Origin: Silene noctiflora
Lineage: Eukaryota > Streptophyta > Magnoliopsida > Caryophyllales > Caryophyllaceae
Reading direction: 5' to 3'
Length of the DNA: 64,000 bases
NCBI GenBank assembly: GCA_009801015.1
Contig: VHZZ01000014.1
Coordinates: 246,926 to 310,925 of the forward strand
In this document: positions 19,594 to 30,969 of the stretch, in pieces
Layout: each line of letters starts with the position of its first letter
How positions within the stretch are numbered: position 1 is the stretch's first letter
Translations under genes and position numbers: made by a program
Notes under the pieces: model-generated
What the model was told of the DNA's origin: nothing
Databases searched by the model: none
Seen by the model: the letters and a program-made list of their open reading frames with translations, nothing else

Positions 19594-22500
19594 TTATGTA
19601 TAAGATGAGAAGCCACTGGCATACCCATTTCTGTACTGAATAGATGAATCCAGAGCATAAGGAGTAGGTCTTATAATGGATTGATGATGATCCTCCTCCT
19701 GGACTGCACCAAACACTATCTCACTTGACTTCTCGTTGCTTTGCTCATAGTAAGTATTGGCACCGGAAGAGTGATGCTGATGACGGTTTTGATTTTTCTG
19801 CTGTTTCTGAACTTCTGGGTCCCACCCACTGTAGAAAACCCGACTTTGTTGCTGCATCTTGTCTGCATCTGTAGACATGAAGGCATATGTTTTCTTTGGA
19901 GTAGGTACCCTATCAATGGAAGGAGGTTCCTCTTCCTTAGGTATCTCGAAGCTTTCTGGTGATTGCCGATCATTGGGATGCTGGTAAGGCTCGTTAGATT
20001 GCTGGTAAAGCCCCATCGGGTTCTGGTATTGATAAAGAACTGGTTTTTTTCTGAAAACTGGAAATATACTTCCAATGATTTCCATGGTTGATGTGCCAGT
20101 TGCGGCAAGCAACTTTTTCAATGATAGAAGAAAGCTTTCCTCCTGCTTCTCTAATTCATCTTCCGTAGGGATCAATGGAGGCCGCACTGATTTTAGAGGC
20201 TTTTGGTACGAACTTGGTGGGTAGCTTTCAACTATCTGCACATCCTGATGAGAAAATTACGTCAGATAATGATCAATCATAATATAAACCACACCGAACG
20301 AATTATTATTGGAAAATTTATCGTTGTCTTAAAAAACATGAAGAGCCAGTAATTACATTCTGGGAAGAAACAATTGAACCCACTCGTCGTTGCAAAAGGG
20401 CTAGCATGTAACCAAAGAACCCAGCAGCTACTAGGACAGCGATTCCTGTCAGCATGAGTAAATAGGGGTGAGTTAAAGCACTGTCGCTTAAGAAATAATG
20501 AGTCTTATGAGATGGTCTTCCATGATAGACCAACCCAAAGCCTTACGTATTCCCTCTCATTTTACTACTTGATTAATAGGTCATTCTCAAAGTGATACCA
20601 TCTCGTGCAAGAATTGTCGAGTAAATTTTGCCTCAGACTCGTAGTGTTAGCTTACCAAGAGGGAAGCCGCTTTCATATTGATAAGCACAGTCATCAAAAT
20701 GGAGCTGGATTTCTCTGATAGCTCGATTCCCCCGATCGATTACCAGCAAGGAACAGCTGCTTCCAACATAGACAACATCGAAGTCATTGGAAAACTTTGC
20801 ATCTTCACTCGGTCCATCCACATGTCCACCTCTGTGGCTCGATTTTCCACCAGCAATTGTTGTAACTCCTAGCATGAGCAAGATTAATTAGCCTAAGCTG
20901 ATCTGAAAGAATTTCAATCTCTCTTTCTAACAACTAATTCTTAGATGAGTTAGTCGATAACTTCAGCAGGAAATTTTACCTAAATACTCCAACTATCATT
21001 GGTGGACACATCAGAAGCCACATTTAACTATGAAGTGTGAATTGTGAAATAAGAGCAACCAAATGTTTTTGAGAACTAAAATTCTACTCCACTCCCTCCT
21101 ATGCACTCTTATAATGCTTTGTATGGAAGGAAAATGATCTACTCTCTTAACCCCTCTCCCTCTTGTATCCAAATATAAGAAAAATCATGAAAACTCGTTC
21201 GAATATTGCTTAAATTTTAATTTAAATGCCGGATGTACCTGCATCACTGATCTTCCTGATTGCCATGTTCACAGTATCAGCCACATATATATTTCCCCTG
21301 TCGTCTACAGCAACACCTTTAGGATGATTCATCTTTGCTTCCCTGTGTTTTCCGTCAACATATCCAGAGTATCCTTCCGCTGATCCAGCAACCAGCTTTG
21401 GCCTGCTGTCTGCACATATCAATGAATCACACCAAGAGCCAACCCAAATATACTACTCCGTACTTGATATGGCCACTATTTTGCTAGATTAACCACATTT
21501 ACTCTTCTTCATGACATTTATTTCAAAAAATGAGGCTTACTAAGTTAAATGGATTCAGAAGAGAACAAGAAAAGACCAATCACATATCCATCCGAATACA
21601 GTATACTCATAACAAATTTCAACGGACCGATTGATTAATCTCAAACAGCAAGTTGGATGAACATAATAAAGTTTGAGAAAGAGATGGTCCCATTAGCAAA
21701 AGTTAATTTCAGCTTGACGGCCACATCTTACAGTTCACACTTTAAATAAAAGTGCATCTTACCAAAGACATTTCATAGACATCTACATCAAGAGAAAAGA
21801 CATTGGGGTGTTTGGGTTTCATCATATCAGGAAAAGTGAGCATATTGGGTTTCATTAAGCGCATTTGCCAGCTAATACACCAATTGTTGTGTTTGGTAAG
21901 TAGTACTCCGTACTAGTATAGTTTGGAACATTGGTGTGTTCGGGTTTCAGCCCAAGATGCTAATTTCGTACATGTTCTTTTGAGAAACATTCGAAAAACA
22001 TAAAGCCTATTTTTCTGTATAAAAAGACATTTCCACCAGTGAATCCGATGATAGCTTCAAAATAGTGTATTAAGGACTCCTGTATTAACCAGTCATTAAA
22101 TGAAACCTTCGATTGCCAAACACCTATGCCTTAACAATGTAAGCTCCAAGTCAAACCTTCTAACACAACTCCCTAAGGCGATAACTTTAAGGTACTGATT
22201 CATTATGCTTATGCAAATTCACCTACTACTACCTTAATTCTTAGCTAAATAAATTGACAAACAAATACAATGTTGAAAACAACCCATAAATCAATTTTTG
22301 ACATCAGCATTCTAAGTAATTACCTACTAATGTTCATCAAAAACTTGTCGCATCTCACAATAAACGGTCCAGTCTCTTGAGAGATCGACTCATGCATACA
22401 AATTGCAAGACATACAAATATACAATTAATAAGTATTAATGGGTAGTTAGGGGGTAACTAAAGCGGTCTCTTTTGAGTAGTTGTCCCTATTCAATGACAA

Positions 22501-23528
22501 AGACGACCACAACAACAACAACAACAACAACAACATCAACAACAAAATCATAACCCCTTAATTATTCAACGTCAGCTAACATGAAACATCGTAATCTAAG
22601 TATTATTTTATATTTACGTTCTACTAATAATTCACAGACAAAATCAATAAAACCCACTTACAAAGGGAGAGTGCAGAGGAAATCTTGTAAAGATTGCTAT
22701 TAGCAGAATCCAAAACAAGAAGCTCTCCATCTGGTAAAATTTCGACAGAGTACGGTTCAATCCCAAGTTTACTTCCATCAAACACCGTCTCTACTTCATA
22801 ACCACCTTCATATTTCACCATTGACCGCCCTGATATTGCTGAAATTACATCGTCACCATTATCATCATCGACATTTTTATTCAATCCAAGGAGTTATTCT
22901 TGTTTAAGACCGTCTTAAGCTTACATCACAGTCACAGCAGCTTGTATTAAATAAACCAGTGAAAAAAGGACCACTTAAAAGACGGGTCTAAAACCGTCTT
23001 AAACTAACAACATAGTCACATAAACTTGCATTAAATAAACCAATTCGGGTCTAAAACCGTCTTAAGCTTACAACACAGTCTCATCAGCTTGTATTAAATA
23101 AACCAGTGACAGGTCTAAAACCGTCTTAAACTCGCAACATAGTCATAACTATAGCTATATCACTATAGCGGGTACTAAATGAACCATGTAGCATGAAAAA
23201 AGTCGTCTTAAACTTAATACGGTCCGAAATCACAATTACCTGTTTTTGTGGTAGTTTTAAGTGACCAAACCCATTTCATGAGCTTAGCAAAAGAGCTTGA
23301 CACAAACACATTAACAATTCCTGCCAAAAAAACACAAAATCAACAATGAGGGTAAATATAAACCAAGAAAAAAAACAGTAAAAAAAATGGTGAAATTTAG
23401 GGGGGTAATTCTAGAAGGTTCTAGAACTTACTAGCAGGTGAAGAAGAAGCTGAAACAGAAGAAACCCCAGAAAATACGAGCAAAATACAGAGAAAAATAA
23501 CAAAATAATTTCTACCCATTAATTCCAT
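19594..23528 (-). CDS. NHL-repeat membrane protein
   Basis: Seven coding exons on the minus strand: 23432-23528, 23240-23320, 22662-22838, 21239-21409, 20656-20868, 20357-20445 and 19594-20244 (1479 bp, 492 aa), all GT..AG and in phase. Residues 1 to about 27 are a signal peptide (NYFVIFLCILLVFSGVSSVS). Residues about 60-240 carry NHL beta-propeller repeats (GIEPYSVEILPDGELLVLDS, HPKGVAVDDRGNIYVADTVN, DFDVVYVGSSCSLLVIDRGN). A membrane helix follows at about 247-264 (GIAVLVAAGFFGYMLALL), then a ~220-residue Gln/Pro/Ser-rich cytosolic tail. Length and layout match the plant NHL-domain proteins of the Arabidopsis AT1G70280 type (recalled). The propeller would sit outside the cell or in the lumen, the tail in the cytosol; the substrate is unknown. 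The third intron (22839-23239) holds a tandem repeat, the fourth an (AAC)n tract. Confidence 0.88.
22510..22545. repeat. (AAC)n microsatellite in an NHL-gene intron
   Basis: About ten imperfect AAC units between exons 22662-22838 and 21239-21409. Confidence 0.75.
22890..23140. repeat. ~64-bp tandem repeat in an NHL-gene intron
   Basis: Four units marked by CCGTCTTAA at 22911, 22995, 23058 and 23122, with TTGTATTAAATAAACCA and ACATAGTCACA in each. The units resemble the 'GACCGTCTTAA' ends of MITEs elsewhere in the window, so it may be an expanded MITE terminus. Confidence 0.7.
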
Positions 23529-23628
23529 GATAAAAATAAAATGTACCCAGAAAAAATGAGAAATTATTGTTGCATTATTAGGGAAATCCTAGAGAGATAA
23601 AGCTGAATAGTAGTGAGAGAAAGTTGGA

Positions 23629-23655
23629 GTGGAGTGGAGTGGAGTGGAGTGGAGT
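23629..23655. repeat. (GGAGT)n upstream of the NHL gene
   Basis: Five perfect GGAGT units about 100 bp before the NHL start codon, i.e. (ACTCC)n on the coding strand. Probably in the leader or core promoter. Confidence 0.75.
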
Positions 23656-23829
23656 GATAGTGAATGAATCTGTGGGTGTTTTTTATTGGGTTTGTGGGAA
23701 TATTAAAATGGGTATTTTTTTATTTTTTGGAAAAAAAATTTGTACAAAAGTGATAAATAAAGGATATTTTTTTAGATTAAAAAGGATTAAAGTAGTAAAG
23801 AGGGAAAAGAAAATAAGAAAAGGAGTGTG

Positions 23830-24943
23830 AAAATTTGCACTTTTAGAGATGTAATTAATTTGTTTGTTTTGATTCTCCTCTGGTTATGTTTATTACAGTA
23901 GAGCTCATTTTTTAAAATTAATTATACGTAATTTATTACATAATTATGGTTAAAAATTAATTATACATATTTTTTTTTTATGGTAATATAGAATTTTAGA
24001 AAATGGGGTGACTAGGTGAGTGAGGTAAGCGAAGGAGTTAAGCCACCGCCTATAGATTTGTTACATGGGGTCATGCCGTCATGGTGCACATGACCTACAT
24101 ACTCCTACAATTTAATTTAATAATTTAATTTAAATTTTTTTTTTGTTATGTTGGTTGATTAAAAGAAAACAATATCAATCCAAATTATAATTTGAGTTAA
24201 TTGGTCGTAAAACTAGACAAAAGCCGATAATCGATCTATACCTCATAAATCATAAATACGAATCAATTTTAATTCGTAAATTAGCTGTTAAATTGCAGGT
24301 AAAAAAAAGGTTATAATTGATGACTCACGGACTGACTAAAGATAGAAGTAGTGGCGTCTTGAAATAAATAGAGGCCTCGTGCAACTCAAAAAAAATGAGG
24401 TCCCAAATATGAATGTATAATTGTACTATAACTCGAGATTTATATTGAATTTTTCAATAAAACTTGTAAATTCGGTGGCCAAAATCGAAGGTCAGTTCCG
24501 CCGCCCGTGGTTGCCCAGGGCCTTACACGCCCCTAGATAGAAGAATGAGATAGCAAAGCTAGTGCAAAACTGCAGACCACGATAACAACATTATAACATT
24601 AATCTAATAATAATTTTTAGGATAGGCTGACATGAACCATCTTTAAAACGTCGCTAATTAACCGTATGCACTATTAAGAACGCAATGAGACTCAAAATAG
24701 CGCAGAAAATGAGAAAAATAGCTACCCACTTCATTCTCTACTCCAATTAATTGTATACCATCGCTCTATTCGTCAAGGCACATCAATCTTCCTTGCTACT
24801 AAGAGAATAAAAACTCTTAATAGTTTTCCCGCCTATGCTACCCACTCGGAAAAATGGGTTAATTCTTCGGATGGGTAACTAGGTAATAATTAAGCTTAAT
24901 AATTTATTGGTACATAATAAATTGGATCTAATACAACTGATAA
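23830..24943. other. Intergenic between NHL and TPS genes
   Basis: AT-rich; a hAT-like remnant near 24340-24540 (AGTAGTGGCGTCTTGAAA at left). No gene recognised. Confidence 0.4.
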
Positions 24944-25473
24944 CTAGTATAGATCCCGCGTATTCGCGGTATATATAGATATTTTACTTTTTACAATATT
25001 ACTTATACATTTTAGATTAATATCTCATTTATTTTCATATTTCTTCTCATTGAATTGTATTTTAATTTGGAAAAAAAAAGTTAATCTAAAAATTAATCAA
25101 AATAATTAAATAATTTTATGAAATGTTTATTTTTATGAAAATATTTTAATTATCTCAAATCTAGTGATTTTATTTTTATAAATTTTCTTAAATTCTTTTC
25201 ATTAATTTTTTTTCGTAATGAAATTAAGTAACAATTTATGGTTATGTATAGTTATAGTTTTATTTATACCAATTTTATTTCATTTTAGTTAAAATGTTAA
25301 ATTTTAAATTTTAATGCTAAAAATATTATAGGTTGATGAAAAATTGTTATTTTTTAAATGAAAGATTAGTTAGTTTATTAATTAAAGAAAATCTATTTTA
25401 TTTCCATATATAAATTGGGGCATTTTGGAGGGATTAATTTTGGAGGATCTTTATTCTTCTAGTAGATAGGAGA
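24944..25473 (-). mobile_element. Non-autonomous Helitron
   Basis: A|CTAG with hairpin CCCGCGTATTCGCGG at the left; the right end on the minus strand is A|TCTCCTATCTACTAGAAG. 530 bp and non-coding. A second 5' terminus of the same family ends at 25677 (TATATAGGGGA|T) without its own hairpin, so two copies may have overlapped or one is truncated. Confidence 0.65.
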
Positions 25474-25677
25474 TTGCATTTGTGTAAAAAAAAAAAAATA
25501 GTTATTTATGGTATAGAATAATTAGGATGTAAATATTGTAAAATAAAGTAGCTAACATATTGGGTATTCATAACTATAGCAAGTGAATTTATTTTAGTAT
25601 GTGAAATACTTGGGCGGGAAAAGTGGGCGGGATTATTTGGAGGAGTGTTATTCTTTTACTCCGTAATATATAGGGGA

Positions 25678-26850
25678 TGTAATATATCAATCAATTAAAT
25701 CCCCTTACTACTAACTAAGTGAATAAAAGATTCTCTTATTTTTCCGTTTAAACAATATTTACTCATAATTGGGGTTCCTTTCTAAATATTAAACTTTAAA
25801 TAAATAATGGGCTACTAATTGGTGTTCCACTATCTCATCTTATAAACTATACATAAATTTTGGTCACATTATTAAATTAGTGTATGTTCTAACAAAAATT
25901 AGAGTAATAGTTATACACTACACAGAAATATTTTATATGAATAAAAAAAAATCATGTATTATTTATGTTTATTTGACAATCTTATTTATAATAAAATAAC
26001 GTTTTTATTAAAAACGTTAGTTCAGCTATCAATTCCATTCAGACTAAAAATATCTCTGTTATTACTACACATTATAAAATTTATTTTTACAGTCAATTTA
26101 ATTATTAAATTCTCTATTAAAAATTCTAGAAAATCGCGCTTTCACGCGAGATTTACCCTAATCAATATTTCGAATTCTAATAAATGCCTTAACAAAGTTG
26201 GGCTCTAACCATTGGAAAAAAAGGTTAAAAACAGTCTGATTCAATCCGAACAATTCGGCCTGCCTTACGAGTAGAAATGTTAAAACAGTCCTGCCCGAGT
26301 AACTCGACCTGCTTTTTTATGATTCTGAAGCCAGAACCATAGCATCATTCTAATTTATATCAATAAATTTTATTACGCCAAACGTCGAGGATGCGTCAGC
26401 CGTCATAGTGTCACCTATCACCTCTTAAGCAGCTACTACCAGATGGTATACCTCCGAAACACTTGAGCAAAGAGCGTAAACAAACCCATCCCAACTCGAG
26501 ATCAGTTTATCTGCTATCCATAAAACCAACACGAAACCAATTCTCTAGCTACCTGAAGTAGAGCAGCTAGCTCATGCATGTTGACATATACATCCGAAAC
26601 ACGTAAAAGATGCAAACGAAAACAATATACAAAGTAATGCAGGAAAATGCACGTAGTACGCCATTACCTGGTGAATGGTAACGACGATTACTGATTACGA
26701 CTCTAGTTGTCTCCTGACGATCTTTTAAAAACACATTTACAAGACAAAAGATAACTATATTTCACCCCCATGGTAATAATAATTTATAATTAGTTTTTCC
26801 AAAGAACTACACAGGAAATCAATCTCGATAGACTGAGCACGCCACTAATA
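25678..26850. other. Intergenic, no gene
   Basis: AT-rich sequence. A hairpin AATCGCGCTTTCACGCGAGATT at about 26129 next to CTAG could be another decayed Helitron end. Confidence 0.35.
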
Positions 26851-27274
26851 TACTTTTGTTAGCACCAAGGGTCTGGTTGATCTTGGGCAAGATCAATTCG
26901 AATCTCTTGATGGTTTGTTTGGATGGTCCAATACTCCAATTCACTTGTTAGAACTTGTCGATACAAAGGGGACTTTGCCACCAAACCGAAAATGCTCTTT
27001 GAAAACAATCCACAACTTGACGGATCCCAACACATTTTATGTACAATCACGGACGTCTTACACTGAAGGAACACTCGGAAATCCCTTAAAGTTACCGAAC
27101 AAGTAAATTTCAGATTCTCTCACCATGTACAAGTCCTAGATGTCTCCAACAAAGAAGCTTTGAAATCCCGAGTTCATAGATACCGTGAAATTTTAAGGCT
27201 CATGGAAACTCAACACACCTCTTTAATGGCGGTCTTTTTCATTTGATCGACGTTTAAATGAACACCACATGGTA

Positions 27275-30200
27275 TTAGACGGAACTTTCAAAAGAGACTT
27301 GTGCGTGAGGATTATACCGTGGCTTTTGAGTTGAAGTAGCAGAAGCTAGGCCTGAAAGGAGCTTTGAAACCTCAGACGTATCGTCAAGATAGTATTTGGC
27401 CTTACTAGGCTTTTGCCCCACCGTACAACAAAACACTTCGGGACTCGAGAGTAGAGATGAATCAGAAGATGATTTCAATAAGCTTTCAAACATGTCTTCG
27501 TCAGACCTGTCATCCCCGATGCACATGAGAAAATCTGGTCTCTTTCCATCGTTGACTAGTGTTGAGATAACCTTCTCCACAACAATCCCCTTGCTCACAC
27601 CCTGAATTACACCCAAAAGAGATGAGATCAGATTGGGAAAGTCCACAACTGGTAGAAAAGAATAGGGATCACGAAGAGCCGCAAAAAACATTGAAGTTGC
27701 TATCAATCACAAAAAAGTTCAAAAAAATTGTCCCTCACCCATTTTCAAATTATGTAATGTGGATCGGCCATCCCTGAGCGAAGTCACTCAGACATGTACA
27801 AGTGTTGGACACATGCACATGTCTGAACGTTTGTTTGTCATAAATCGATTTTTTAAACACAAGGACGTCATAAAATGACAAATACAGGTGAAGTGACACG
27901 TCTTGTACCTCAAAAAATACTTAAAAATCGGAAATACTAGTTCTTGAAGTGAAATTGAAATACTCTCAAGTCTCAAGTCGAAGTAACACAGAGTCATCGC
28001 CAATGGCTAGATCTATAACCTGGGTGGCGGAAGTTGGGAAGCAGATGACAAGGTGCACAGGATGTAAAAAATGCAACAACAAAAACAGGTACCTGTGGCT
28101 TAGCTTCAACAATGTGCTGCCCCCTAGCAACAACAGCAGGTTCATTAGCAAGCACATTTTCTAGATGATCCACTAACTCCATTGCTTGCCATGACCCAAA
28201 GTCCGGGTCTGCATCCTGATGGTGCCACACTAGGCCGCTCTCTTTAACCTCTATGGTTGACCCGTCCGTTGCTTCAGTGTATGATCTCATGATAGGTTCA
28301 ACAATCTCTTTCCAATCAAGCTCCACAGACATGGACTCCCACTCATCAGACTTATTCCACCTGCAACAGGAGCAAGACGGTTTGGCGTACATAAGCATAT
28401 TGTAAATCTTTTTGTACTTGTATTGTCCTGTATTTTCTTATAATTCTCGGAATCTGATGCAAGTACTAATGAGTCAGCTCACTGGATCTCGGGTTCAAAC
28501 CCTTGAGGGAGCCATTGGCCTGATTAAGCCTTCCTGAGAGGCTATCATGTAAGACGTATGCCTAGACCTGGCAAAAGTGACTTAATCTGACCCATACCCT
28601 AACAGTCCAGCCTCAATTTGACTTGAAAGTAGAACTGATTCATCCAATCCAATCTAATCTTACCCAAATGTTTCTTGGTCTGTACAAAACCGATAATTAA
28701 ATAGATCATGACACAGCCGGACACAGACGCACAGACCCTAACCGAAATGCCCCGATCTGACCCGAATGCATGCCAAAATGACCCAAACGCGAATTGACTC
28801 AACCCATTTGCCAGGTCTCGTTATGACGTATGCCTAGGAATTCACTGGGTGCTTACCTAAGGTAGGTAATGCTGGTTCTCACTGTTAACGAAAAATAAGT
28901 ACACATTCACAAATTCGAAGAACAAAATCTATAATGAACAAACCTCAAAAAGTATCCATGCTCGGCTGCTATACCCAACAGATGACAAGGGCCAAGCCAT
29001 TCAGCAAGTGGATCTCTTCCTCTACCACTAACAACGAACACTGTATTTTTAGGATCACTGCAGAGACCATTCAGAAGAGAGATCACTTCAGGAGTTGGAC
29101 ATTTGTTCATACGGCTACTTGGTACGAGAGTGCCATCATAATCCAGGAATATCACCCTTCTACTGCACCTCCTATATGTCGATACAATACGGTCAACACC
29201 CAATTTCCTGAAACTCGGAGAAAGAGAAACAACTCTGAAACCAAGCCCCAACCCAAATCCCCAGCAACGCTTGCTATAGTGACTCTTGCATGCTCTTTCC
29301 AAATCCTGGAGAAAGCTGCGGGCCCAATATGCCACGTCATGAGAGCTAACATAGCGATAATGTTTCTCATGCCGTAGTTGTTTTTCGGAATCTGACATTG
29401 TAAGAGCTACGTTGAGGGCTTCAGCCACATCATCAATGTCCCAAGGGTTAACTCTGATGGCTCCACTTAGAGAAGGTGAACATCCAATAAATTCTGAAAC
29501 CACGAGCATGCTTGTGTGGGGTGTATCTGATTTGATACCTAAAGCTTTATCAAGGGCAGGTGTTCCCTGCCTGCAGACAATATACTTGTAAGGAACCAAA
29601 TTCATCCCATCCCTCACAGCATTGACCAGGCAACATTCAGCAATTGCATAATATGCTGACTTCTCAGAACGTGGAACAGGCCGGTCAATGAGAATCACAG
29701 GCTCGTAATTTGAAGAGCCATACACTTCATTGATCCGTTTAGCAATCATATATGTCTCTCGCTTGGCTTCTTGTACATCCTTGCCTGTGCTTCGAGCGGG
29801 ATTTATGATTTGAACCAGGACCAGTTTGCCTACGAACTTCGAGTTTTGATGTAATAATTGCTCGATGGCCATCAACTTCAAATTTATGCCCTTGAAGATA
29901 TCCATATCATCAATCCCAATTATCACTTTTTTTCCTTTGAACTTTTCTTGAATCTCCTTTACTTTGGCTGATGTGGAGGGAAGATTTAAGACAGATGTCA
30001 ACCGACCAACATGAATACCCACAGGCAATATTTTAATGTAAACAGTGCGTCCAAAATAATCTAGCCCAATGTGCCCTCTCTTTGATTCATAGTCCAACCC
30101 AAGCATCCTACTGCAGCATGACAGGAAGTGCCGGGCATAATCAAATGTGTGAAAACCCACTAAATCGCAATTCAAAAGACCTCTCAGAATGTCATCCCTA

Positions 30201-30925
30201 ACTGGTAGGGTTCGGTAGATTTCTGACGAAGGGAAAGGACTATGAAGAAAGAATCCCAACTTCACACGATAAAATCGCTTCCTTAGGAAAGTAGGCAGGA
30301 CCATGAGATGATAATCATGTACCCATACAAAATCATCCTCCGGGTTAATGACTTCCATAACCTTATCAGCAAATATTTTATTAGCAGAAACATATGCTTG
30401 CCAAAGAGAGCGATCGAAACGATCGCCATGGTCAGGGCACATAGGTAACATGTAATGGAAAAGAGGCCACAAGTATTGCTTGCAACACCCATGATAAAAC
30501 TTCTTCTGAATGTCTTGGGGAAGAAATGTGGGAACACATTTGAATTCCTTGAGGAGCCTCTGGGAAACCTCTTCCTGCTCGGAAAGATCAATTTCAACCT
30601 TCAGAGAACCAACATAGATAACCTCAGTATCAGGTGACAGTCCATTTTTCAGATTCAGGTAAATTGAATCTTCATCTAAGGTGAAGCACCACTTTCCCGT
30701 TTCCACATCCTTCAAAGCATTAAGAGGAAGCGAATTTGCAACGATAATCTTCCGCTCACGAACAACAGATACGTCTGTTTCATCACCACTACTTTCACGA
30801 CCATCCAAGTCAGAGATAATGCCGGGAACAGTCATAACCCGTGGAAGAGTTCTAGGAGTATGCGGAATATCTAGAAGATCACCAGAGACAAGCCCCAACA
30901 AGTTTCCATATGACCTCGAAGCCAT
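27275..30925 (-). CDS. TPS9-like: Class II trehalose-6-phosphate synthase/phosphatase-like protein
   Basis: Coding exons (minus) 28944-30925, 28093-28360 and 27275-27601 (2577 bp, 858 aa), in phase; the three-exon layout is typical of class II TPS genes. Residues about 57-555 are the glycosyltransferase-20 domain (WPLFHYMLP, VWVHDYHLMVLPTFLR, GFFLHSPFPSSEIYRTLPVR, VRDGMNLVPYKYIVCRQG, EFIGCSPSLSGAIRVNPWD). From about residue 591 follows a HAD phosphatase domain with FLDYDGTLVP (D595, D597), VVSGRG and GDDRSDEDMF, so both phosphatase signatures are intact. Class II TPS proteins generally lack synthase activity and act in sugar/Tre6P signalling; the N-terminus (MASRSYGNLLGLVSGDLLD, LPRVMTVPGIISDLDG) resembles the TPS8-TPS10 subgroup from memory. 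The first coding intron contains a SINE-like sequence interrupted by a hAT MITE. Leader features are listed separately. Confidence 0.95.
28465..28890 (+). mobile_element. SINE-like sequence interrupted by a hAT MITE (TPS intron)
   Basis: GAGTCAGCTCACTGG and GGGTTCAAACCC form a tRNA-type A/B box pair. The sequence is split by the hAT MITE at about 28561-28824 and seems to resume with GACGTATGCCTAGGAATTC. A poly(A) end was not identified. Confidence 0.45.
28561..28824. mobile_element. hAT-type MITE inside the TPS intron
   Basis: Ends TAGACCTGGCAAAAG and TTTGCCAGGTCT are near-perfect inverted repeats. The 13-bp direct repeat GACGTATGCCTAG flanks it (28553-28565 and 28825-28837) and would include the 8-bp hAT duplication. 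The core contains degenerate TGACCC/AATCTGACCC repeats. Confidence 0.75.
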
Positions 30926-30960
30926 GACAAGTAGCAGAATCCGCCTGGGAGCTCAAGCAT
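30871..30960 (-). promoter_or_regulatory. Upstream ORF overlapping the TPS start codon
   Basis: An ATG at 30960-30958 in the leader exon opens a 29-codon frame (MLELPGGFCYLSWLRG...) that runs past the main ATG (30925) in another frame and stops at 30871. Overlapping uORFs usually lower main-ORF translation. The context (TATGC) is weak, so leaky scanning is expected. Basis: sequence plus general knowledge. Confidence 0.5.
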
Positions 30961-30969
30961 ACAGAAGAT

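Noticed and set aside
28590-28802. 67-aa minus-strand frame in the TPS intron
   Set aside because: Falls inside the hAT MITE and has no protein features.
28934-29377. 147-codon plus-strand frame
   Set aside because: Antisense shadow of the TPS coding exon.
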